IMG/VR virus record: IMGVR_UViG_3300009094_000056
Coordinates: 1 to 29,185 of that record
Origin: a virus
Direction: 5' to 3' (one strand)
DNA: 29,185 nt
The notes beneath the pieces were generated by a model that saw only the letters and a program-made list of their open reading frames with translations, was not told where the DNA came from and ran no database searches. Both the position numbers and the translations under genes were made by a program. This document shows, piece by piece, positions 16,178 to 23,147 of this stretch. Position 1 is the stretch's first letter; each line of letters begins with the position of its first letter.

Positions 16178-17092
16178 ATGGCTAAGAGACCCGGCTCCCT
16201 TTGGGTTGAAGGCAACAACCTTAACTACGTAGATGCCTCCTCTAGGGAGTGGTCCTATGCTGGCACATTCATCAAGAGTATAGGATTCGCTCGTCCTGGC
16301 TCTCTATGGGTAGAGGGTTATTACATCTACTACGTCAACGAAGCTGGCAACACCGTCTTTAGACTAGAGGCCGTTTGGAATGGTGAGTATCATGGGAGAA
16401 CGGGAAGCCTCTGGGTCGAAGGGGATAAGCTTCGCCATATTGGAGGAGGAGAGGCTGCAGAGTTCCATGCTCATTCTGATATTACCCATCAAAACGTAGC
16501 TCATACAGATACCGGAATCGCTACTCACACCAACACTCATACAAACATTGGGCATCAAAACGTTGCTCACGTCAATTATCATCAAAACGTAGCTCACGTA
16601 AATACACACACGAATTACGAGCACGCGAATTATCATGGAGACACTCATACTAACATCGCACATACGGATGAGTGGGCTGTTCTGGAGCATGGGGATACGC
16701 ATTCCAACATTACTCCTTATAGTTATCATCATGCAGATTGTTGGCGCTACGATCGGGGCACTGTAATTGACCATCACGACCATCAGGATTGGCCGGGTTA
16801 TCCCCATAATGATGGTTACGTCTTTCAGGATCACTGTGATTGGCACGATAACCTAGCTCATGCGAATAACCATTACGACTCACCGGGTCAGGCCGCGCAC
16901 ACCAATTATCACGGAAACGTAGATCATCAGAACTACTACACTCAAGTCGCGCACACAAATAATCATGGGGACACGCATACGGATATTGCTCACAGCGATG
17001 TTCCTCATGCGAATCATAACGACACGATTCACCAAAATGTCGCCCATGCGAATGTCACTCATCAGGATCAGCCGGTTCTCATAGGACTCTAA
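16178..17092 (+). CDS. His-Xaa-[Asn/Asp] repeat protein, candidate radical SAM substrate
   Basis: A 304-residue protein in two parts. Residues 4-96 hold three units of about 35 residues, each opening with R(P/T)GSLWVEG at 4, 39 and 74, likely a small beta domain that anchors it to the tail. Residues 97-295 contain 39 His, of which 36 are followed by any residue and then Asn or Asp, spaced mostly 4-5 residues apart. HQNVAH occurs four times (104, 126, 135, 285) with different codons, and HGDTHTNIAHTD is echoed as HGDTHTDIAHSD, so the protein pattern is selected and old. Only two Cys (188, 220) lie in the region. The gene overlaps the radical SAM gene by one base. Either a modified fibre, a metal-binding shaft, or both; no similar family is known to me by name. 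Confidence 0.75.
   Translation: MAKRPGSLWVEGNNLNYVDASSREWSYAGTFIKSIGFARPGSLWVEGYYIYYVNEAGNTVFRLEAVWNGEYHGRTGSLWVEGDKLRHIGGGEAAEFHAHSDITHQNVAHTDTGIATHTNTHTNIGHQNVAHVNYHQNVAHVNTHTNYEHANYHGDTHTNIAHTDEWAVLEHGDTHSNITPYSYHHADCWRYDRGTVIDHHDHQDWPGYPHNDGYVFQDHCDWHDNLAHANNHYDSPGQAAHTNYHGNVDHQNYYTQVAHTNNHGDTHTDIAHSDVPHANHNDTIHQNVAHANVTHQDQPVLIGL
16187..16423 (+). repeat. Three PGSLWVEG units (35-residue period)
   Basis: Encodes R(P/T)GSLWVEG at residues 4-12, 39-47 and 74-82 of the His-rich protein. Each is followed by a strand ending in Tyr-Val or His-Ile. The DNA of the three copies differs at many third positions, so they are not a recent duplication. Confidence 0.85.
16466..17062 (+). repeat. His-Xaa-[Asn/Asp] repeat region
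   Basis: Encodes residues 97-295 of the His-rich protein. His makes up about one in five residues, and 36 of 39 fit His-Xaa-[Asn/Asp]; the exceptions are His97, His184 and His200. Synonymous codon differences between copies of HQNVAH (16487, 16553, 16580, 17030) show selection on the protein. Confidence 0.9.
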
Positions 17093-18306
17093 TGACTGTC
17101 GAATATCTTCCCGTTGGTATCGCCTGCAACATCGCATGCAAATACTGCTATCAGGAATCGCAGAGAGATGCAGGCAATATCAACACGCCGCGAGACTGGG
17201 ACCGGGTGAAGTTTCAACTCGACCGTCTTGGAGTCGACTTTGCAGTTTTTGGTGGTGAGCCTCTCCTCACTCCGATGGTGCACCTCGAAGAAGTATTTAA
17301 GTATGGCTTCGAGAAGCACGGTAGGAACGGGATTCAGACGAACGGATCTCTCATCACCGATGAACACATCGAGATGTTTTACAAGTATAAGGTCCACGTA
17401 GGAATCTCGATAGATGGCCCCGGTGAGCTGAATAGTGTTCGCTGCACGAACGATTTGACTGCTAAGACAGAGCTTGCGATCAAGAAGCTATGTGATCGGG
17501 GAATCCCTCCATCCCTTATCATGACGATCCATAAAGGGAATAATGATATTCCTGCTCTCACTCGCTGGCTTGATAGTCTTATGTCTATCGGGCTACGCTA
17601 CGTTAACTTCCACGAAATGGAGCAGGAGTGCGGACAAGAGCAAGAAGCACTCTCCGAGGAAGATAACATAAAGAATTTCCTCGCTCTCTATGAATGGACG
17701 AAGCGTTCTAAGGTTCACGCAAACCCGTTCGTCGACATTCAATCCCTCCTCACCGAAGAACAACCGAGAGCGAACTGTGTCTGGCATAACTGTGACCCTC
17801 AGACGACCGAAGCGGTCCAAGGAATAAGTCCCGATGGTTCGATGTCAAATTGCGGTCGAGCTTACAAAGACGGGGTCAACTGGCTTAAAGCTGACACTCC
17901 CGGCTACGAGCGATATATCGCGCTTTATCACACTCCTCAAGAGTTTGGAGGGTGTAAAGACTGTAAATATTTCGCTTTCTGCAAAGGGCAGTGTCCTGGA
18001 ACTGCTATCGGAGGAGATTGGAGAAACCGAAGTCTAGAATGCCGTCTTTGGTATTCACTCTTCGAAACGATTGCGGCCGACAATAAAGACAAGCTGCTCT
18101 CTCCTGAGATAGTAGATAGGAAGGTTCAGGATCTCCTTGGTCGCTGGAGTGTTCCACAGAATACAGACCACGGAGATAAGCACGGAGATTCTCCCCACGG
18201 GGACCAGCATGGAGATCATACCGACTACGGTCCTGGCGTCGAAGCAGAATTCTTAACAGAGAGACCAGAATGGCTACAGCAACCGGAAGAAAGCAAGAGC
18301 GTTTAG
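17092..18306 (+). CDS. Radical SAM/SPASM maturase with HGD-repeat tail
   Basis: A 404-residue radical SAM enzyme. The CxxxCxxC cluster is Cys12/Cys16/Cys19 (CNIACKYC), the SAM-binding GGEP is at 54-57, and a TNGSLI segment near 83 fits the barrel. A SPASM region follows: Cys229, Cys234, Cys254, then Cys288-x2-Cys291-x5-Cys297-x3-Cys301 and Cys317, enough for two auxiliary iron-sulphur clusters. SPASM enzymes of this type usually modify peptides (crosslinks, epimerisation or decarboxylation). The tail at 360-377 has HGD four times and HTD once, matching the repeat of the neighbouring protein. It overlaps the His-rich gene by 1 bp and the next gene by 37 bp. A role in modifying the His-rich protein is inferred from context. 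Confidence 0.88.
   Translation: MTVEYLPVGIACNIACKYCYQESQRDAGNINTPRDWDRVKFQLDRLGVDFAVFGGEPLLTPMVHLEEVFKYGFEKHGRNGIQTNGSLITDEHIEMFYKYKVHVGISIDGPGELNSVRCTNDLTAKTELAIKKLCDRGIPPSLIMTIHKGNNDIPALTRWLDSLMSIGLRYVNFHEMEQECGQEQEALSEEDNIKNFLALYEWTKRSKVHANPFVDIQSLLTEEQPRANCVWHNCDPQTTEAVQGISPDGSMSNCGRAYKDGVNWLKADTPGYERYIALYHTPQEFGGCKDCKYFAFCKGQCPGTAIGGDWRNRSLECRLWYSLFETIAADNKDKLLSPEIVDRKVQDLLGRWSVPQNTDHGDKHGDSPHGDQHGDHTDYGPGVEAEFLTERPEWLQQPEESKSV
18169..18222 (+). repeat. HGD-type repeat tail of the radical SAM enzyme
   Basis: Encodes residues 360-377 of the enzyme: five His units, all His-Xaa-Asp, followed by YGPG. The same His-Xaa-Asp/Asn unit fills the neighbouring substrate candidate. It may be a substrate mimic, a tether or a metal-binding tail. 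Confidence 0.85.
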
Positions 18307-19649
18307 ATTTTACCATCCCTGAGTTCTTCCGAACCGTTTGGGTCTCGGAGAATGCTAGGGATACCTGGGAGCCTCGCATCCACGCTATAGCCTCAAACTG
18401 GCCTTACGTGGAGCGGGCTACTTTAGTTTCAGGAATGCGAGAGGGAATCCTCCAAAGCATTTCTCCGGTAGATCTCCCGATGGTTCATAACTGGTCATCG
18501 GAGCATAAGATTCCGATGGTCATTGTAGGAATGGAAGCGGCCTCTGGTCTCTCTTATGGGAATACTTCTATTCCTTACGAGCAGGGAAAGCCATTCTCTT
18601 ATCGGATTTACTTTGGACATTCCCCAGAGAACTTCCAGACGGCATGGAAAGAAGGTAATCAAGCAGTTATAGGGAGAATGTTGGGTTATCCTCCCTGCTG
18701 TATCGAATTTTTCCAGAAGCACTGGACCCAGAACGGTTGGAGAGACCTAACTTACCATTCTTACATAGAGCCAGAGCAGCGGAATCTGATGTATAACAAC
18801 GTGCTCCTCCGTTCCTTAGGAGTCCGAGCCGTTTCGCATCTTCCCTGCTCTGTAGCTTGCCGACCTTCTTGCATAATAGGAATGGACGTATTCAAGGTCA
18901 TGGAGCAGTGCGGCCATCAGGCAGAGCTGGTCGATTGGATGAAGACCCTTCTGGCTATGCCGATGCTATGGTCCTCACTCCACGGAGTAGCAATTATCAC
19001 GACGCCCATATTCAAGTTGATTAGTGCGACCGAACCGCTTGCGAAAGTCGCTGAATTGCGGCTGCTGAGTGACTACTATCCCGATGAGGGTGCGAGTGGA
19101 AATACCTTTCCCTTCCAGCACTTCAAGACGCTGAAGGTGAATATCTCCAGAAGTTCTGACTTCCTCGATAACGGATTCATGAGCCGTAGTTCGATGGAGA
19201 GTGCTCACAGGTTCATTATTTCTCTCACACCGAATCGAATCGAGGGGATGGTTGGTAACATCCTCGACCTAGGTTGTGGGAATGGAAAGCTACTTCTCGA
19301 AATTCAGAAGGAGCATCAGGATACGGTTCTACATGGTGTAGATACTAAGGATATCAAAGCACTCGGCTGGAATTTCTATCGCACTGATATTTACGATTTC
19401 GAGTGGGAGAAGCAATACGAGCTTACCCTGATGTCTGTTGAGCGATTGTTCGAGGCTAATCCGGATGCAGCTATCGACCTCCTGGAGACAATCGCTCGGT
19501 ATTCACGGTATCTCCTGCTCTCAACCTATAACCAGTGGATGGGAGGATTCGAAGAAGTAATCGATAAACTTTTCAGCGTGGTCACAGTAGGTAGAGATCC
19601 CGTCTTGGGATTCGAAGGTAAGCTTCTGGAGAGAAAACATGCCATTTGA
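18270..19649 (+). CDS. DUF483-like Cys-rich domain fused to class I methyltransferase
   Basis: A 459-residue fusion. Residues about 100-210 have GYPPCC (139-144) followed by IEFFQKHW, and LPCSVACRPSC with Cys193, Cys197 and Cys201; this GYPxCC...PCSxxC layout recalls the DUF483 family, whose function is unknown. Residues about 325-459 look like a class I SAM-dependent methyltransferase: motif I ILDLGCGNGK (331-340), an acidic strand end at GVDTKD and a later YELTLMSVERL strand. It overlaps the radical SAM gene by 37 bp, so the two should be made together. I infer a second modifying step on the His-rich protein. A nucleic-acid or small-molecule methyltransferase is not excluded. Confidence 0.65.
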   Translation: MATATGRKQERLDFTIPEFFRTVWVSENARDTWEPRIHAIASNWPYVERATLVSGMREGILQSISPVDLPMVHNWSSEHKIPMVIVGMEAASGLSYGNTSIPYEQGKPFSYRIYFGHSPENFQTAWKEGNQAVIGRMLGYPPCCIEFFQKHWTQNGWRDLTYHSYIEPEQRNLMYNNVLLRSLGVRAVSHLPCSVACRPSCIIGMDVFKVMEQCGHQAELVDWMKTLLAMPMLWSSLHGVAIITTPIFKLISATEPLAKVAELRLLSDYYPDEGASGNTFPFQHFKTLKVNISRSSDFLDNGFMSRSSMESAHRFIISLTPNRIEGMVGNILDLGCGNGKLLLEIQKEHQDTVLHGVDTKDIKALGWNFYRTDIYDFEWEKQYELTLMSVERLFEANPDAAIDLLETIARYSRYLLLSTYNQWMGGFEEVIDKLFSVVTVGRDPVLGFEGKLLERKHAI

Positions 19650-20349
19650 CATGAGTCGTTGTCCGCAAACTGAACCTGAGGCGCTCGATTGGTTCTATAA
19701 GGGAATCGGTCGAGTGATGGGTTCATCGGCGAGTGATTGGGAGCAGGTCATGACGAATTGTGGCCTCCCTCCCGGTTACGGTCCTGGGGTCGTTCCGAAT
19801 GCGTTGATGCCCTTCTTCGCATTCACACAGCAGTTCTCAGGAGGCCCGAAGGGTCGTATCTTCCTCCCGACTGATCGACCCGACGAACTCGGTTACTACA
19901 CCCGTTGTATCCAGTATCTCGACGATGCCGCAGGAACCTACTCCAAAGCAGTCTCTGACGCAGCTCGCGCAAAGAAGCCAGTTCCGGAGATTGACTTCCA
20001 GAAGGCAGCCAAATCTGGAGGACTTGTATGGGCCTGGTATTGGGTCGCTGGAAACGAATACGTTCCGGTCCAGGACGAGAGCGGATCAGGAGGCGGAGAA
20101 CTCCCTCCTCAGGGAGGTCTATCAGCAGAAGAAGTCCAGGCAATGATCGATGCCTCCTTGAATCCGATCTACGCCATGATGGAAGGGGCACTGAAGATCG
20201 GGGACAAGATCGCTCTCAAGACGAACTCTGGAATGCTTGCGGGTATCGAGGGTGGTGGACCAACTGTGGTGGACCAGCCGGTGAAGCTCATCGGTAAGCC
20301 TGAACCTCCCCACGCATGGGAGTCGTTTGAAATCGTCAAGGGGGAATGA
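19639..20349 (+). CDS. Tail-region protein with C-terminal beta-trefoil-like lobe
   Basis: A 236-residue protein overlapping the methyltransferase gene by 11 bp, with GGAGAG upstream of the ATG. Residues about 1-145 are a globular unknown with several Trp/Tyr (GLVWAWYWVAGNEYVP). A Gly-rich linker (GSGGGELPPQGG) leads to a helix with EEVQAMIDASLNPIYAMMEG and then GDKIALKTNSGMLAGIEGGG with AWESFEIV at the end, the pattern of one lobe of a fascin-like beta-trefoil. Such lobes bind sugars or proteins, and a trimer would give a complete trefoil. It may be a host-contact or fibre-tip protein. The fold call is from the short motif only. Confidence 0.55.
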   Translation: MPFDMSRCPQTEPEALDWFYKGIGRVMGSSASDWEQVMTNCGLPPGYGPGVVPNALMPFFAFTQQFSGGPKGRIFLPTDRPDELGYYTRCIQYLDDAAGTYSKAVSDAARAKKPVPEIDFQKAAKSGGLVWAWYWVAGNEYVPVQDESGSGGGELPPQGGLSAEEVQAMIDASLNPIYAMMEGALKIGDKIALKTNSGMLAGIEGGGPTVVDQPVKLIGKPEPPHAWESFEIVKGE

Positions 20350-20729
20350 AGATTCGTCCTTTCCAAGATAGCGACATACCCGAAATTGACGCTATCTGGA
20401 AAAAGCACCATAGCGACAACTTTTCTGTGCCGAATCGCTCTACCCGATTAGTAGAATGGGTAGCCGAGGAGGACGGGAGGGTTGTCGCTTATGGTCAAGT
20501 TAAGCTCTTTGCAGAAGCTATCATCATCCTCGACCTAGATGCCTCGCAACGTGCTAAGGTAGTTGCTCTGAAAAGCCTTCTCCTTGAAGCTTTTAGAGGT
20601 GCTGATTTAGCAGGTCTTGAGGATCTTCATTGTTTCGTGCAAGATCCAGCCTTCGCAACTCTCCTCATCAATCATTTTGGTTTCGAATCCAGAGAAGATC
20701 CTGGAGAACTCCTTACTAGGAAGGTGTAA
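20346..20729 (+). CDS. GNAT-like protein, acetyl-CoA motif degenerate
   Basis: A 127-residue protein that starts like GNAT N-acetyltransferases (IRPFQDSDIPEIDAIWKKHH, then VEWVAEEDGRVVAYGQVKLF), with strand-helix order of the fold and a C-terminal NHFGFE segment. The acetyl-CoA loop (R/Q-x-x-G-x-G/A) is not seen where expected, where ASQRAKVVALKSLL lies, so activity is doubtful. Its ATG overlaps the previous stop (ATGA), and its TAA is one base before the next ATG. Similar small GNAT-like ORFs sit in podovirus late regions. It may be a folding or structural remnant of the enzyme. Confidence 0.55.
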   Translation: MKIRPFQDSDIPEIDAIWKKHHSDNFSVPNRSTRLVEWVAEEDGRVVAYGQVKLFAEAIIILDLDASQRAKVVALKSLLLEAFRGADLAGLEDLHCFVQDPAFATLLINHFGFESREDPGELLTRKV

Positions 20730-20730
20730 T

Positions 20731-22062
20731 ATGGGTGGTGGTGGAGAGAAGAAGAAAACGAACCAGATGATTGATACGGATCGCGCCTCTGCTACCGGAG
20801 AGCACAATTCGTATATGGGGACCGTTAATACTGGACTCCAGGGAGCCACAGGTCGAGCCTCCGATATGTATGGGGTTCAATACGGTGGCTTCAAGGACTT
20901 CTCGGAAGGAAAGTTCGACTACGGTTCTCCTGACCTCCAAGGAGCCTATGGTGGTGGAGGTGGCGGCGGTGGTGGAGGAGGCTACGCTCCTGCTGCTGCG
21001 GACCCACGTGGTCAGCTCTCTACGGACTCCTACAAGACGTTTCTAGAGACAGGTGGGGCTGATCGGTCAATCTTCGACACGCATCAAGCGACTCTTACCG
21101 AACTCCAGAAAACTGGAGGCTGGTCTCCTGAACGTATGGCATCGATGCAGGGAAATATTGATGCCTTCAAGGAGATGGGTCGGACAGGAGGGGTAGACGC
21201 TGCGGGTCAAGCCCGCATGCGTGGTAACGGCATGTTCGAGGACTGGGCCAAAACCGGTGGCCTATCTGCTCAGGACATGGGAAACATGCGAGCGCGCGGG
21301 AATTCGGTCATCCCATCGTTTTACAAGACGATGACGGATGAATCGAACCGGATGGGAGCTATCCAAGGTGGGTATGGTCCTGGACGGCAGGCAATGGCAG
21401 CTCGGTCAGCTAGGGATCAAGCTGCTGGTGCTCAGCGAGCGGCTCTAGATACCGAGCTTGGAATTTCAGATACCAAGAGGAAAGGGCAGACCTGGGGTGG
21501 CGAGCAGATGTCGAGGTCAGAACAGGGACTTCAAGACCTCCTCTCCCGCAACAGAGTCGCCGGACTTACAGGAGCTACCAATGCTGAAACTGGAATGGTT
21601 TCAGACATTGCGCGGACTCGTGGAACTTCTGCTTCATCTGGTGGAGCGAATGAGCTAGAGATGCAGGGCCTCCTCCAGAGGGGCAAGATGTTTGGCACGG
21701 AGGGTCTGGCAGCGCAAGCTGAGGCAGAGGCAAATCGAGCGGCTCAATCTGCTGCTGCCGCTGCTGCTAGAGGAGATTATAATCGACAGTGGGAAGCTCA
21801 GTTCAACGCGGGAAATCGTCTTGCTGGTCTGGAGGGAATGAACTCTCTCTACACGAGCAAACCGGCTGAAGTCGATATGTATCTCGGGGCGAATCGGGCA
21901 GGACGGGATCTAGCCTACGGACAACAGAGCGGCACTTACGATGCACGCATGGCAAATAACCCCAAGACAGACTGGGTTGGCCTTGCAGGTAGCCTCGCAG
22001 GTGGCGCGGGTGGCTTGATGACAGGAGCCGGTGCTCTCGGCTTCGGAAAGAAGAAGAAGTAA
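20731..22062 (+). CDS. Internal virion (ejection-type) protein with TGG repeats
   Basis: A 443-residue protein. I start it at ATG 20731, one base after the previous stop and preceded by AGGAAGG; the longer frame would overlap the GNAT-like gene by 113 bp. It begins MGGGGEKKK, has poly-Gly near 75-85 and four spaced TGG units at 107, 128, 152 and 175, each followed by a helix with Arg/Met pairs (MRARGN, MRGNGM). Then come Ala/Gln-rich helices. A small hydrophobic, Gly/Ala-rich segment (WVGLAGSLAGGAGGLMTGAG) precedes a KKKK end. This is the form of podovirus inner proteins that leave the head with DNA and make a channel across the host envelope. Family call is inferred from form and context. 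Confidence 0.65.
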   Translation: MGGGGEKKKTNQMIDTDRASATGEHNSYMGTVNTGLQGATGRASDMYGVQYGGFKDFSEGKFDYGSPDLQGAYGGGGGGGGGGGYAPAAADPRGQLSTDSYKTFLETGGADRSIFDTHQATLTELQKTGGWSPERMASMQGNIDAFKEMGRTGGVDAAGQARMRGNGMFEDWAKTGGLSAQDMGNMRARGNSVIPSFYKTMTDESNRMGAIQGGYGPGRQAMAARSARDQAAGAQRAALDTELGISDTKRKGQTWGGEQMSRSEQGLQDLLSRNRVAGLTGATNAETGMVSDIARTRGTSASSGGANELEMQGLLQRGKMFGTEGLAAQAEAEANRAAQSAAAAAARGDYNRQWEAQFNAGNRLAGLEGMNSLYTSKPAEVDMYLGANRAGRDLAYGQQSGTYDARMANNPKTDWVGLAGSLAGGAGGLMTGAGALGFGKKKK

Positions 22063-23147
22063 TGGGACTCATGGACTCCTATCGTCTCAACAGTATTATG
22101 GGGGGTCAAAGAAAGAACCCCTATCAGAGGATTGGATTCGACAATCCGGGAGCACCGGAGACTCCTATCGGGGCTAGAGGGACAAGCTTCCAACAGCCCG
22201 AGATTCAGATCCCGACAGAAGATGAGGATGACTCCTCACGATACTACAGGATGATTCAGGACATTCGAGCTGAGAAAACTCCTGGGATGACGGCATATAA
22301 GACCGCTCTCCAGAACCGTCCTCAGGAGGAGGAATACAAGCCGAATGCGTGGACCCGAACAGCCTCCGCACTCTCTGGATTCTCTGCTGGATTGAAGGAT
22401 GCAGGGAAGGGAATCACTACTGCGATGGGTCTCAACAGAGAACCTTATCGTAGGGCAATGGAAGAATACGAGGGTGAGCTTGGTGGGCTGGAACAGCAGG
22501 CGGGGATGGAGCAGGACGAGAGGGAATCTCGAATGGAGGCAATTCGGGATGCTTCTCGGATGGGGCTGGAGCATCAGAAGTTTCTGGAGTCAAACCGACA
22601 TAATCAAGCTCTGGAAGGGACTGCACAGCAGAATTCTCAATCTACCAGGATGCAGGCTGAGGCTGCTACATCCAGAGCACAGACCGCTGCAGCAGCATTA
22701 CGCCAGCAGGGATGGAAAACTGAGCCTCAAACAGACGGCTCTATCCTCGCCTACAACCCCTTGACCAACGAGCGCAAAACTATCGCTGGTGATTCTCTTG
22801 GTGCAGGAAACTTGAGGAACTCTCGGGCGAACACTCAGATAAGCCGAGAGCAACTCCAGAGAGGCTTGAATCAGGACCAGGTTAACAACTACTACCGAGA
22901 CGCAGACCTTAGCATCCGAAGCCGAACTGCCGATGCGAATGCGAACAAACCGGCGACTCCAGCAGCCCAGACCTCTGCTCGGGAACTAGCTTTGGATAGG
23001 CTAATGCATCATCCGAAGTTCGCTAAGTTCATTTCGACGGATGATAATCCTGTAGGCCCGGACGACTTCACTCCTGAACAGTGGAGCACATTCCAGGAAA
23101 CTCTCAAGGCACTGGAAGCAGAGATTATGGCGGGAGGAGGCTTCTAA
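22062..23147 (+). CDS. Putative internal virion protein
   Basis: A 361-residue, mostly helical and charged protein joined to its neighbours by one-base overlaps (TAATG at both ends). The N-terminus is disordered and acidic. A Gly/Ala helix (ASALSGFSAGLKDAGKGIT) near 105-125 could insert in a membrane, and long Gln/Glu/Arg/Ala helices (residues 130-215) follow. No catalytic motif is seen. The place between two other inner-protein candidates suggests a role in the ejected core, in line with the gene order of podoviruses. Unrecognised by family name. Confidence 0.6.
   Translation: MGLMDSYRLNSIMGGQRKNPYQRIGFDNPGAPETPIGARGTSFQQPEIQIPTEDEDDSSRYYRMIQDIRAEKTPGMTAYKTALQNRPQEEEYKPNAWTRTASALSGFSAGLKDAGKGITTAMGLNREPYRRAMEEYEGELGGLEQQAGMEQDERESRMEAIRDASRMGLEHQKFLESNRHNQALEGTAQQNSQSTRMQAEAATSRAQTAAAALRQQGWKTEPQTDGSILAYNPLTNERKTIAGDSLGAGNLRNSRANTQISREQLQRGLNQDQVNNYYRDADLSIRSRTADANANKPATPAAQTSARELALDRLMHHPKFAKFISTDDNPVGPDDFTPEQWSTFQETLKALEAEIMAGGGF

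Noticed and set aside
16364-16846. Minus-strand open frame under the His-rich repeat, rich in Val/Met/Ile
   Set aside because: It is the direct antisense of the His-Xaa-Asn repeat codons; its repeats are a by-product of the plus-strand repeat.
16466-17062. CRISPR array or diversity-generating variable repeat
   Set aside because: Repeat units are protein-level with synonymous variation and irregular length; no spacers, cas genes, reverse transcriptase or template copy are seen.
20617-20730. Earlier start for the TGG-repeat protein
   Set aside because: It would add 38 residues overlapping the GNAT-like gene; ATG 20731 has AGGAAGG and the usual tight spacing.
23081-23146. Earlier start for the large inner protein
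   Set aside because: The ATG lies inside the upstream gene; ATG 23147 fits the TAATG pattern used throughout.
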